Below, piece by piece: positions 1-7,792 of a stretch of DNA of 64,000 nt. The position numbers were made by a program, and so were the translations under genes. Source of the DNA: Pseudoalteromonas sp. SMS1 (GTDB taxonomy: Bacteria; Pseudomonadota; Gammaproteobacteria; Enterobacterales; Alteromonadaceae). The DNA lies in contig NZ_JAKGBI010000018.1 in the NCBI RefSeq assembly GCF_021530565.1, forward strand, positions 1 through 64,000, written 5' to 3'. Below the pieces are notes generated by a model. That model saw only the letters and a list, made by a program, of their open reading frames with translations. It searched no databases and was not told the origin of the DNA. Position 1 is the first letter of the stretch, and the number at the start of each line of letters is the position of its first letter.

Positions 1-93
1 CCACCTGATCCCATGCCGAACTCAGTAGTGAAACGAAATAGCGCCGATGATAGTGTGGGGTTTCCCATGTGAAAGTAGGACATTGCCAAGCAC
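1..93 (+). rRNA. rrf: 5S ribosomal RNA, 3' part (truncated by window start)
   Basis: The first 93 bases match the 3' three quarters of a bacterial 5S rRNA: the CCACCTGATCCCATGCCGAA segment, then GAACTCAGTAGTGAAACG, GCGCCGATGATAGTGTGGGG, and a closing stem strand ending near GCCAAGCA. A rho-independent terminator follows about 10 bases later. The 16S/23S genes would lie to the left, outside the window. The 3' end is estimated from homology with 5S and could be off by one or two bases. Confidence 0.95.
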
Positions 94-309
94 CAAATAT
101 GAGAAAGCCCGATTCGAAAGAGTCGGGCTTTTTTGCGTTTATAATGCTAAACCGTGCTTTAGCGCTTTAGTGTTAGGTGTAGTGAATCGCTTTCACGGTT
201 GTGATTCTTTATGTCTTTTAAATACATTCTCTTAGCTGCGGTTAAAGCAGCTCATTTCACCTTGCGCGAAAAGAATGTGAGCACTTCGCGCTTGTCATAA
301 ACCTTTCGC
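81..309. repeat. Post-5S segment, copy 1 of 2
   Basis: This stretch runs from the last bases of the 5S rRNA through the terminator to about 309 and is matched by 375-597. The best conserved part is 191-308, with long exact blocks around TTTCACGGTTGTGATTC and GCGAAAAGAATGTGAGC. The offset is 294 bases at the 5S end and 286 later, so small indels have accumulated. Confidence 0.85.
104..134 (+). terminator. rrn operon intrinsic terminator
   Basis: An AAGCCCGA / TCGGGCTT stem (105-112 with 123-130) and a short loop are followed by a T run. It sits just after the 5S rRNA, as expected for the end of an rRNA operon. Confidence 0.9.
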
Positions 310-374
310 ACTAGAAAAGTGAGTAGTTTCACTTTCTACCGACTGAATGCGAGGTCTCTGGCCGTCGGCCGAAC

Positions 375-597
375 CATCGCCAAGCGCCAAATAAAAGAAA
401 CCAGTAGCAGTAATGCGGCGGTTTTTTGCGTTTAAGGTAACTAAATTGTGCTTTAGGGCGAGGTGCAGTGAATTGCTTTCACGGTTGTGATTCTTTATGT
501 CTTTTAAATACACTCCCTTAGCTGCGGTTAAAACAGCTCACTTCACCTTGCGCGAAAAGAATGTGAGCGCTTCACGCTTGTCATAAACCTTTCGTAC
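375..597. repeat. Post-5S segment, copy 2 of 2, with a 5S tail remnant
   Basis: This copy starts with CATCGCCAAGCGCCAAATA, which resembles the 5S 3' end and its flank at 81-99. It continues through a degenerate terminator-like stem (about 397-426, ending in a T run) into the same spacer found after the real 5S. The body of a 5S gene is not recognisable in front of it, so it looks like a remnant of a duplicated or deleted rrn end. Confidence 0.8.
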
Positions 598-1175
598 CAT
601 ATTTGCGCAAAAGAGCGCACTCACTTTGCTTGCTGTCTCTATCCTTCTGCATTACAGCGTTGTTTTGGTTTTGTCACATGTTGTCTTTCAACCTTTATCA
701 GCAAATCATGGCGATGATAATGTGCGGTGAATCAGCAGGGTATTTCCTGATGAGAAGAAAAATTGGACGTCAAACTCCACATTCATTGAAAAGCAAACCC
801 TTTAATACGTAACGGCGATGACCTTTAAATTTCAGGATGAGATAAAGTGTGCGCTTTCCGTAAAAGCGCACTTCGAGATTCATTTTTCAGTAGTTTTGAA
901 TAATTCAGGCAATTTGTTTGTCTAAGGAGGTCAATGTCAAAATAAATTCTGGCAGATAGAAATATTTATCACAAAAGTCAGGGGAAGGGAGGCATTGAAG
1001 TTAAATTTCCAAAGGGATGACCACTGATATCAGCAGAAACAGTAAACAGAGGTTAAAGACCGATGCTCTCAATGCATTTAATAAAAAAGTACCTGTTTAA
1101 GAAGGGAGCGCGACTTGAAGCAAAAGAGGTCGCGACAGAATTTAGTGATTAATACATACATTATTTATACAATAG
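598..1175. other. Gene-free stretch with one hairpin
   Basis: No coding region with a credible start, ribosome binding site or recognisable product is visible. A perfect 9-bp hairpin, GTGCGCTTT (849-857) with AAAGCGCAC (863-871), is present without a clear T run on either side. A 69-codon open frame at 603-812 has no family resemblance and is not annotated. Confidence 0.6.
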
Positions 1176-1203
1176 AAAAGGCCAGCAGAAACAGCTGGCC
1201 TAA
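1176..1203 (-). terminator. Terminator of the maf2 / hexapeptide-repeat operon
   Basis: A perfect 7-bp stem GGCCAGC (1180-1186) / GCTGGCC (1194-1200) is flanked by A-rich sequence at 1176-1179, which reads as a T run on the minus strand. It lies about 45 bases beyond the stop of the repeat-protein gene. The plus-strand side also has short A/T runs, so it may work both ways. Confidence 0.8.
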
Positions 1204-1246
1204 AAACTGTGCTCTTGTACAGGGCAAGCGTTAACGAAGGTCGCGA

Positions 1247-2095
1247 CTATTCACCTAAGTGTGTGCGGCAATATTCGGCTTCATAAGCATCTAGGCCTTT
1301 ATAGTATGCTCTGAATACTGTATTTGTCTGGCTGTAATCTGCGCCAAAACCGTAGAATTCATACTTACCATAATTGTTTTTGTAAAAATTGAGTTTAGTG
1401 GTTCCTGGCTTATTAGCATGTTTTAATTTTAGGTGTAGAGAATAGAATTTTTCACCAGAATGTTCGTTCTTCTTATACGTTCCTTTCATCAAGTAGCTGT
1501 GGTCTTTTACTAAATAGTCTGCATGTGTATTAGTACCGATAATGAAGCTTCGGTTGGACTTTGTACAGATGGTGTATGTTAGCTCATATTCAGCAAACTG
1601 ATCAGATATGTCTTTACTTTCTATATATAAAACACCATTATGTTGTCTCTCATAGAGTGGCGTTGTGTTACGTTCAGTTGTTGGAAATGGAACAAAGTCG
1701 ATCGGGCGAGGCGCTGTTGAAGAACTGTCTCCTGCACCGAATGAATCGCCCGCACCAAATGAATCTCCCGCACCAAATGAATCTCCCGCACCAAATGAAT
1801 CTCCCGCACCAAATGAATCTCCCGCACCAAATGAATCTCCCGCACCAAATGAATCACCTGCACCGAATGAATCACCTGCACCGAATGAATCACCTGCACC
1901 GAATGAATCGCCTGCTCCGAATGAATCACCTGCACCGAATGAATCACCTGCACTAAATGCTGCATCTGTCTCTGCGCTATAGTAACCGACCTGGTCACTA
2001 TCACTCACAAGTGAACCAACGGTGTCTGCTAAAGAAGCCGAAACATGCAATGTGCCAACTGCAAGAGGTAATACAGTTAATAAATTAAACTTCAT
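1247..2095 (-). CDS. Putative secreted protein with 12 tandem AGDSFG hexapeptides
   Basis: This 282-residue protein is not recognised as a member of any known family. Residues 1-23 look like a Sec signal peptide (Lys2, hydrophobic core, then ASLADT). Residues 49-124 are twelve perfect AGDSFG units plus a final AGDS, rich in Gly, Ser and Asp. Residues 125-282 form a non-repetitive, Tyr/Lys-rich part with only two cysteines (177 and 276), which could form one disulfide in the periplasm or outside. An AAGGAAA ribosome binding site precedes the ATG. The gene starts 27 bases after the stop of a Maf-type glycosyltransferase-like gene on the same strand and ends at a terminator, so the two probably form an operon. 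A surface or matrix-type protein, possibly glycosylated on the repeat serines, is an inference; no function is shown by the sequence. Confidence 0.8.
   Translation of the reverse strand: MKFNLLTVLPLAVGTLHVSASLADTVGSLVSDSDQVGYYSAETDAAFSAGDSFGAGDSFGAGDSFGAGDSFGAGDSFGAGDSFGAGDSFGAGDSFGAGDSFGAGDSFGAGDSFGAGDSFGAGDSSSTAPRPIDFVPFPTTERNTTPLYERQHNGVLYIESKDISDQFAEYELTYTICTKSNRSFIIGTNTHADYLVKDHSYLMKGTYKKNEHSGEKFYSLHLKLKHANKPGTTKLNFYKNNYGKYEFYGFGADYSQTNTVFRAYYKGLDAYEAEYCRTHLGE
1728..1958. repeat. 18-bp tandem repeat array encoding AGDSFG
   Basis: Twelve 18-bp units plus a partial one lie in frame inside the secreted protein gene. Units fall into sub-types by silent third-position changes: a run of identical units near 1746-1853 and a second type with CACCTGCACCGAAT nearby. 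Identical neighbours point to recent unit duplication, so copy number probably varies between strains. Because the unit is a multiple of three, several other frames stay open across it, giving spurious ORFs. Confidence 0.95.
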
Positions 2096-2122
2096 CGATT
2101 TTCCTTATAGTTTATTTGAGGG

Positions 2123-3958
2123 TTATTGGGTTTTACTTAACTTTTCTAATGCCTGATCAAAGGAGGTCATGAGTACTTCTTTTAAATAGGTGAAGTACTC
2201 GTTCTGGTTTTCCAATGGCAAGTGGTTTATGTGACTTGCAACGGTTGTCGTTACATATTTAAAGGTACCACTCAGTAAATAGTGACTCGCCTGATATTCA
2301 GGTTGATAAGATATTTTTGATAGCTCTTTGGCGAACAGGGCTAGCATTTGAGGTGCGTGCTCTGTTTGGTTGATTTTTTGCTTTAACTTAAACAGAATAT
2401 TGGTCGCTTGAGCTATCGAGTTTTTAGCATTAATGGGTGACGGAGCATGATGCTGTGCATACTTTCTAATTTCGCACATAATCGCTGCTTTGTTGATTTT
2501 CTGTGGGTTGATATCACTCAGCCTCTGCGACAACGTCCCTTCAATATATGCCCCATCGCTGCTGTTGATAACGGAGACGAGCTTATTCGATTTAATGAGA
2601 CTTTGTTGGACTAACCTAGACTCATTGTAAATACGGTCTGTATAAATAGACTGTCTAAAATTACCTTTGGTTTCTATTTCGGGACTAAAGACACTTTGTG
2701 ATAGGGAGCTAGAGTCTTCAAAATAGGCAGAGTGCTTGCTGTGGTGATATGTGGGATCGATGTATCCATAGTCACACCCGACTAAAACAATATTCTTAAA
2801 CCCCATTCTTGTTAAAGAGGCCAGTGCCATATTTGTTACAGTGGGGTTGCAGTTATATAGCTGTCCTGCCTGTTTGGTATTTTGAGTATACACATGGGCA
2901 CCCAAATCATTGGCTTTTGGAAAAAGCATGCGATGGTCAAATAAGTTTACGTACTTTGGGTAAACCGTATTCAGTGCGACCAACACAACATCCTTCATTC
3001 TCGGGTCCCTGACTTGCTCTTCCTTAATATATAAATTACAAGGAAGACGTTCCATTTCAATGTGAAAATCTGGCGTAATATTGTTGTTTAATAGTGGGTT
3101 GAGTGAAGTACCGCAAGATGCAATGAGAAAACTGTTTCGATTTTCAATTAGGTAATCTATGTCATTATCCAATGAAGGGCCATTGCCGACTATCACTAGA
3201 GGTATGTCCTCAAATTCAGATAAAGCGTTGTTATGCCCGGTAATCTCATGCGATATGCTATTTTTTTCCGTATGTGATAATCCAACCAACTCATCTTCCA
3301 TAAATCCCCAAAGGCTAGCTAGTCGATTACGCCAAATTTTAAAGTTTTCGTAGATGTGGTCAAATAAGGGCGTGGAATAGTGTCTGTAGAGGCTTATATC
3401 AGACACAATATGCGAGCCAATCTTTTGTGTTATAGACAACAGTGCACGTTCAAACTCCTCATAACGTTTGCTGTGAATGAGATGGAGGCTACCCCCTCTA
3501 TTGCGGCACTCTGCTTGTAGCTTTTCAAAGCTAATATGGTGTGATGCCATGCTAAGCATATCCATAGAAGGCTCGAGAATAATGATGTCGCTATAATTTA
3601 TGGACTTCATTAGAGCTTCAATGTGGTAACCGGCTGCCAGGCCCAATATAACTATTGTGCCTCGTTGTGGTTTGGAGTTGGGTTTGAGGCCCAGTTTGTT
3701 TGCCTTATCATTCATCTTATTAATCAATATCTGATGAACGTAGTCACTCTGATTGTTAGTCTTAAACCGCATACTTAAGTGTTGAGGATGCTTCAAGAAG
3801 AGCTTTACTTGTTTTTCACAGCAGGATCTTGCACACTCGCCATAAAAACTTAAGATCTTGTGCTGAAGTTCTTGATGATTCCATAGTGATGGGGGGGCTG
3901 CGGAATATAAGGTATTTTCAGAGTGTAAGAACTCCAAGTTTTGATTAAATAGTTCCAT
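2123..3958 (-). CDS. Maf/DUF115-type putative glycosyltransferase (second paralogue)
   Basis: This 611-residue protein is a clear paralogue of the larger Maf encoded at 22007-24130. Both have an N-terminal Rossmann-like LGLAAGYH / FGVGLGYF turn (here about 105-112) and a central GNGPSLD motif (258-264; ANGPSLD in the larger one). Both also carry a later GCDYGYIDP-YHHSKHS type motif and a shared WGFMEDEL-like segment. The family (MptE-like, motility accessory factor) includes enzymes that attach nonulosonic acids to flagellin Ser/Thr in Aeromonas, Campylobacter and relatives. This copy lies outside the glycosylation island and reads away from flgB. Its only apparent operon partner is the AGDSFG-repeat secreted protein. 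Target and sugar donor are not shown; glycosylating the repeat protein is an inference. Confidence 0.85.
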   Translation of the reverse strand: MELFNQNLEFLHSENTLYSAAPPSLWNHQELQHKILSFYGECARSCCEKQVKLFLKHPQHLSMRFKTNNQSDYVHQILINKMNDKANKLGLKPNSKPQRGTIVILGLAAGYHIEALMKSINYSDIIILEPSMDMLSMASHHISFEKLQAECRNRGGSLHLIHSKRYEEFERALLSITQKIGSHIVSDISLYRHYSTPLFDHIYENFKIWRNRLASLWGFMEDELVGLSHTEKNSISHEITGHNNALSEFEDIPLVIVGNGPSLDNDIDYLIENRNSFLIASCGTSLNPLLNNNITPDFHIEMERLPCNLYIKEEQVRDPRMKDVVLVALNTVYPKYVNLFDHRMLFPKANDLGAHVYTQNTKQAGQLYNCNPTVTNMALASLTRMGFKNIVLVGCDYGYIDPTYHHSKHSAYFEDSSSLSQSVFSPEIETKGNFRQSIYTDRIYNESRLVQQSLIKSNKLVSVINSSDGAYIEGTLSQRLSDINPQKINKAAIMCEIRKYAQHHAPSPINAKNSIAQATNILFKLKQKINQTEHAPQMLALFAKELSKISYQPEYQASHYLLSGTFKYVTTTVASHINHLPLENQNEYFTYLKEVLMTSFDQALEKLSKTQ

Positions 3959-4704
3959 CTTATGTTATTTATTTTTAACCGTATTCTATTGCGTATTTTT
4001 TCAGAGTTAAAATCTTCCGTCAATTACACCTTTCACTATAGTTGATTATTGTTCAGGAATAAATAATTTCAAGCATTGTTTTTTTAATTACTGTTTTAGA
4101 TTTTCATTCATCAATTAAGTTGTTGGTATTAATGTTATTTTTTATTTTTTCAATTGCTTTTTGATGCTTTTGTAAATGCAGAGTAATTTAAAGTTATTGA
4201 TGTACTAACTCTAGGGTGTATTATTTCTCAAAAATTAATTGTAAATATATTATCAATAATTAAGTAGGGTTAAAATGTTAATTTTGTGGTTAATTTGATG
4301 GCTGGACATTTTTATTTAAATTTTCATTAAGCCACACGTATGCCACATAATACAGGCAAATTCCAGCACCTTAACGCAAAGTTCAGAGTAAATGCGGTTT
4401 CAGCGGCTTTTTCATTGCTGCGAGTCCAACCAACTAAGACTCCTTGCGATATATCTTGTCGCGTTCAAATACCTTATAAGTTGTGTTCATTCCTTTGAAT
4501 CCGCAATTAAGTTTGTCCAAATACCACGCCTTTTGAAACAGCTGATCATTGACAAAAAATTAGACATAGACAATAAATCACTATGCGACTGGGATGTGTC
4601 GTTGTAATAAGAAGCGGCTTTTAATTGATAGTTACAATCCAAAGGTTAAAATCTAAAATATTGAAAATAAACAAATTAATCATAAATCTCCGAGCCCACT
4701 AATA
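3959..4704. other. AT-rich intergenic region between maf2 and flgB
   Basis: About 750 bases are very rich in A+T, more so than the surrounding genes. A 71-codon plus-strand frame at 4392-4607 has no ribosome binding site or family resemblance and is not called. The minus-strand promoter of the maf2 operon must lie near 3960-4060 but no clear consensus is seen. The usual flgA/flgM/flgN and cheV/cheR genes that precede flgB in related polar-flagellum clusters are absent here. Confidence 0.6.
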
Positions 4705-4721
4705 CTGGCCTTTATCTTGCA
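4705..4721 (+). promoter_or_regulatory. Sigma-54 promoter of flgBCDE
   Basis: The GG at 4707-4708 and GC at 4719-4720 are exactly 10 bases apart, in the context CTGGCC...TTGCAT, matching the -24/-12 sigma-54 pattern. It lies about 36 bases before the flgB start. Confidence 0.85.
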
Positions 4722-4756
4722 TTATCCACCGTGAAGTCAAATTTTTGGAGTTGGTT

Positions 4757-5170
4757 ATGGCAATTAGTTTTGATAAAGCGCTAGGGGTGCATCAACACAC
4801 GATGTTGATCCGCTCTCAACGTGCCGAGATGTTGGCGAGCAATATCGCAAATGCTGATACTCCCGGTTACAAAGCAAAAGACATTGATTTTGGCCGCGCC
4901 TTAAAAGCGGCAAAGTCGGCACAGCAAAGCGGCAATCAAATGACCCGTACCAACGAAAAGCACATCAGTGGCGGGACAAGATTGGCTAACAGTGAAGAAC
5001 TATTTCGTAATCCAAATCAAACAGATACAGGCGATGGTAACTCCGTAGATATACAAGTGGAACGGAACTTGTATGTACAGAACTCATTAGAGTACCAAGC
5101 TAGTTTGAACTTTTTGGGTGGCAAATTTAAAAGCTTGAAAAAAGCGCTTGGTGGTGGTCAAGGAGCCTAA
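4757..5170 (+). CDS. flgB: Flagellar basal-body rod protein FlgB
   Basis: FlgB is a proximal rod subunit, exported by the flagellar type III system and assembled in the periplasm. The protein is 137 residues, normal for FlgB, and has the rod/hook signature near the N-terminus (ASNIANADTPGYKAKDIDF). The ATG at 4757 is chosen over an upstream TTG at 4745 because a GGAG ribosome binding site (4747-4750) is correctly spaced from it. The gene is first in the flgBCDE set and follows a sigma-54 promoter. It is followed by flgC after 2 bases. Confidence 0.96.
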   Translation: MAISFDKALGVHQHTMLIRSQRAEMLASNIANADTPGYKAKDIDFGRALKAAKSAQQSGNQMTRTNEKHISGGTRLANSEELFRNPNQTDTGDGNSVDIQVERNLYVQNSLEYQASLNFLGGKFKSLKKALGGGQGA

Positions 5171-5172
5171 TT

Positions 5173-5604
5173 ATGAGTTTATATAACGTTTTTGATATCG
5201 CAGGCTCTGGTATGAGTGCACAAAACATTCGCTTGAATACCACTGCCAGTAATATATCCAATGCAAACAGCATAAGTTCGAGTCAGGACAAGGTGTATAG
5301 GGCGAGACACCCCGTGTTTGCCGCAGAGCTCAATAAAGCGGCAGCGGCGAATCCAAATACACTGAATTCGTCAGTGGGTGTAAAGGTGTTAGGTATTGTT
5401 GAAAGTGATAAGCCACTACAAGTTGAATACAATCCTAACCACCCAAGTGCTGACAAAGACGGGTACATCTATAAGCCGAATGTGAATGTTGTCGAGGAAA
5501 TGACCAATATGATCTCCGCATCACGTTCGTACCAAACGAATGTTCAAGTAGCAGACGCAGCAAAACAGATGTTAAGTAAAACTCTGTTGCTTGGTCAGCG
5601 CTAA
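5173..5604 (+). CDS. flgC: Flagellar basal-body rod protein FlgC
   Basis: FlgC is a rod subunit with the flagellar rod family N-terminal motif (NTTASNISNANSISSSQDKVYRA) and the C-terminal NVVEEMTNMISASRSYQTNV helix common to axial proteins. At 143 residues it is full length. An AAGGAG ribosome binding site inside the end of flgB serves its ATG. It is co-transcribed with flgB, flgD and flgE. Confidence 0.96.
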   Translation: MSLYNVFDIAGSGMSAQNIRLNTTASNISNANSISSSQDKVYRARHPVFAAELNKAAAANPNTLNSSVGVKVLGIVESDKPLQVEYNPNHPSADKDGYIYKPNVNVVEEMTNMISASRSYQTNVQVADAAKQMLSKTLLLGQR

Positions 5605-5619
5605 TTGGGAGTATAGCTG

Positions 5620-6297
5620 ATGAGTAATGATGTCAATTCCGCAACTTCGTCCTTTGTCGACTCGTTGCGTTGGCAAGATAATAAAGTGCCAACAGAGAAA
5701 AATGATGAGTTAAAGCAGGAAGACTTTTTTGCGTTACTTACTCAGCAGTTGTCTTACCAAGACCCGAGTAAGCCTGCTGACAATGATCAAATGATCTCGC
5801 AGATGACTAACTTTACGATGGCTGAGGGAATTTCAAACCTAAATACGAAGTTTGAATCATTGGCTGCTTCGATGACATCAAACTCAGCATTACAAGCGTC
5901 GACCTTGATTGGTAAAAAAGCACTTCTAGAGTCTGATACCGTTGAGGTAGGACCTGGTATGCAATCTCGAGGATCAATCATTGTCGCAGAGCCGGTGGAG
6001 AAGCTAACGCTAAGTATCATTAATGATAAAAATGAGCTGGTTAGAAAAATTGAGTTAGGCGAGCAGACAACAGGCGCCAAACGCTTTGAATGGGATGGTT
6101 TAGACGAAAACGATGAACCAGTACCACCGGGTGAGTACACAATTAAAGCTGAAGGCCAAACAAACGGTAAGTTTGAAGCATTGCCGACAGCAACTTTTAG
6201 AAATATTGATAGTGTTAATGTGAATGGCTCTCAGGGCATCATTATTAATACAAAAGCTGGTGCAGTTAGACTATCTGACGTTGCAGAGATAGCTTAA
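5620..6297 (+). CDS. flgD: Flagellar hook capping protein FlgD
   Basis: FlgD forms the temporary cap that guides hook polymerisation. The 225-residue protein has the conserved N-terminal segment (QEDFFALLTQQLSYQDPSKPADNDQMI) followed by a Tudor/Ig-like FLGD C-terminal part with the PPGEYTIKAEG turn. It lies between flgC and the hook gene flgE, the usual order, and is read from the flgB promoter. Confidence 0.96.
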   Translation: MSNDVNSATSSFVDSLRWQDNKVPTEKNDELKQEDFFALLTQQLSYQDPSKPADNDQMISQMTNFTMAEGISNLNTKFESLAASMTSNSALQASTLIGKKALLESDTVEVGPGMQSRGSIIVAEPVEKLTLSIINDKNELVRKIELGEQTTGAKRFEWDGLDENDEPVPPGEYTIKAEGQTNGKFEALPTATFRNIDSVNVNGSQGIIINTKAGAVRLSDVAEIA

Positions 6298-6335
6298 TCA
6301 AAAGATTTAACCTTCATTTAAAGAGGTAAAAGAGT

Positions 6336-7682
6336 ATGAGTTTTAATATTGCTTTAACTGGACTTGCTGCTGCCCAAAAAGACTTGGATACAACAGCGAA
6401 CAACATTGCAAACGTAAATACGACAGGCTTTAAAGAGTCACGCGCTGAGTTCGCGTCAGTATATGCATCATCTGTGTTTAGTGCGGGTAAAACTAAAAAT
6501 GGTGACGGTGTTTCGACAACCATGGTTGCACAACAGTTCCACCAAGGTTCATTGAACTTTACGCAAAACTCACTTGACCTTGCTATTACAGGGGAAGGTT
6601 ACTTTGCAACAAGTGAGGATCTTGGTGGTCAAGATTACACGTTTACTCGTGCTGGAGCATTCAAACTAAACAAGGACAACTTTATTGTTGACGCGAATGG
6701 TAACTTTTTACAAGGATTCCCTGTCGACCCAAGTACTGGTGACACAACATCAGTGAGTCTAAGTACTTCCTCACCGCTTCAGATCCCTGATGCTTCAGGT
6801 TCTCCACGTGCGACAACCAATGTTTATTCCTCATTTAATTTAGATTCAACCGCCACTGCGCCGACAGTACCATTCGATCCTGCGACGACTGCTTCATACA
6901 ACAGCTCTACGTCTACGACGGTTTATGACTCGTTGGGTGAGCCTCATACGTTGCAGTTTTTCTTCCGTAAGGAAGATCCGACGACGAACCCGAACGAATG
7001 GCAGGTATTTGCAACGCTTGGTGGAAAGCCATTTAGCTCAAATGGTACTGAGATTGTTCCACCGGCAGCGATTACGCCAATTACGGAATTTGAATTTAAT
7101 GCGCAAGGTTTCCCAAACACCACCGCAGGTGTTGCAAATACAGGTACTACCTTCAACCCTTTAACTTTGACCGCGGCTAACGTATCTGGCCTGTTGACTA
7201 ATGGTGCCACTTTCCCGTCAGATATACAGATGAACTGGCGTGATGAAGCAAACACAGCGACCAAATTACCTACTCAATTTGCCAGTCGATTTGAGGTTAA
7301 AGCACTAGATCAAGATGGCGCGACCACCGGACGATTGGCGGGGATTGATATCGGCAATGATGGTAAAATTGTTGCTTCATACAGTAATGGTGACTCGACC
7401 TTCTTAGGTCAGGTTGCAATGGTGAGGTTTTCTAATTCTCAAGGTCTAACAGAAGCTGGGAATACGGGTTGGAAGAAAAGTTTAACATCAGGGGAACCGA
7501 TCGCTGGGGAACCTGGCTCTGGCACATTGGGTACAATCAATTCATCAGCATTAGAGCAGTCGAATGTAAACTTGACGAATGAATTGGTTGACCTGATAAG
7601 TGCGCAGAGGAACTTCCAAGCTAATTCGAGGGCGCTAGAGGTTAACTCGACGCTCCAGCAAAACATCTTACAGATCCGATAA
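6336..7682 (+). CDS. flgE: Flagellar hook protein FlgE
   Basis: FlgE builds the hook, the universal joint between rod and filament. The 448-residue protein has the N-terminal axial motif (TTANNIANVNTTGFKESRAEF) and the C-terminal LTNELVDLISAQRNFQANSRALEV helix that forms the D0 coil. The middle is the variable, Thr/Ser-rich outer domain. An AAAGAGG ribosome binding site precedes the ATG. It ends the flgBCDE unit and is followed by a strong terminator. Confidence 0.97.
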   Translation: MSFNIALTGLAAAQKDLDTTANNIANVNTTGFKESRAEFASVYASSVFSAGKTKNGDGVSTTMVAQQFHQGSLNFTQNSLDLAITGEGYFATSEDLGGQDYTFTRAGAFKLNKDNFIVDANGNFLQGFPVDPSTGDTTSVSLSTSSPLQIPDASGSPRATTNVYSSFNLDSTATAPTVPFDPATTASYNSSTSTTVYDSLGEPHTLQFFFRKEDPTTNPNEWQVFATLGGKPFSSNGTEIVPPAAITPITEFEFNAQGFPNTTAGVANTGTTFNPLTLTAANVSGLLTNGATFPSDIQMNWRDEANTATKLPTQFASRFEVKALDQDGATTGRLAGIDIGNDGKIVASYSNGDSTFLGQVAMVRFSNSQGLTEAGNTGWKKSLTSGEPIAGEPGSGTLGTINSSALEQSNVNLTNELVDLISAQRNFQANSRALEVNSTLQQNILQIR

Positions 7683-7698
7683 TTTCACCCTTCCCTAT

Positions 7699-7724
7699 AA
7701 AAGCCGCTTTTGCGGCTTTTTTAT
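7699..7724 (+). terminator. Terminator after flgE
   Basis: A perfect AAGCCGC / GCGGCTT stem with a TTTT loop is followed by a T run. It separates flgBCDE from the sigma-54 promoter of flgFGHI. Confidence 0.93.
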
Positions 7725-7738
7725 TTTTGACACTCATA

Positions 7739-7755
7739 CTGGCATTACTATTGCA
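7739..7755 (+). promoter_or_regulatory. Sigma-54 promoter of flgFGHI
   Basis: GG at 7741-7742 and GC at 7753-7754 are 10 bases apart in the context CTGGCAT...TTGCAT, a near-consensus -24/-12 element just after the flgE terminator and 38 bases before flgF. Confidence 0.9.
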
Positions 7756-7792
7756 TTATCCTATGTAGATTGAACAGTTTTAGGTCGTTCTC

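Noticed and set aside
47..235. 62-codon plus-strand open frame over the 5S end and spacer
   Set aside because: It overlaps the 5S rRNA and its terminator and has no ribosome binding site or family resemblance.
710..729. GGCGATGATAATGTG resembles an internal 5S rRNA segment
   Set aside because: The match is about 14 bases with no convincing continuation on either side, so a second 5S remnant here is not supported.
603..812. 69-codon plus-strand open frame
   Set aside because: No ribosome binding site, odd composition and no recognisable product; treated as noncoding.
598..1175. Search for tRNA genes after the rRNA operon
   Set aside because: No cloverleaf with a GGTTCRA-type T-loop and matching acceptor stem was found by eye.
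1728..1958. Idea that the tandem array is a CRISPR or RTX calcium-binding repeat
   Set aside because: Units are contiguous with no spacers, and AGDSFG does not fit the GGxGxDxUx nonapeptide.
1561..2004. Three extra open frames across the hexapeptide array on both strands
   Set aside because: An 18-bp repeat without stops keeps several frames open; only the minus-strand frame has a ribosome binding site, signal peptide and operon context.
4392..4607. 71-codon plus-strand open frame upstream of flgB
   Set aside because: It lies in AT-rich spacer with no ribosome binding site or similarity.
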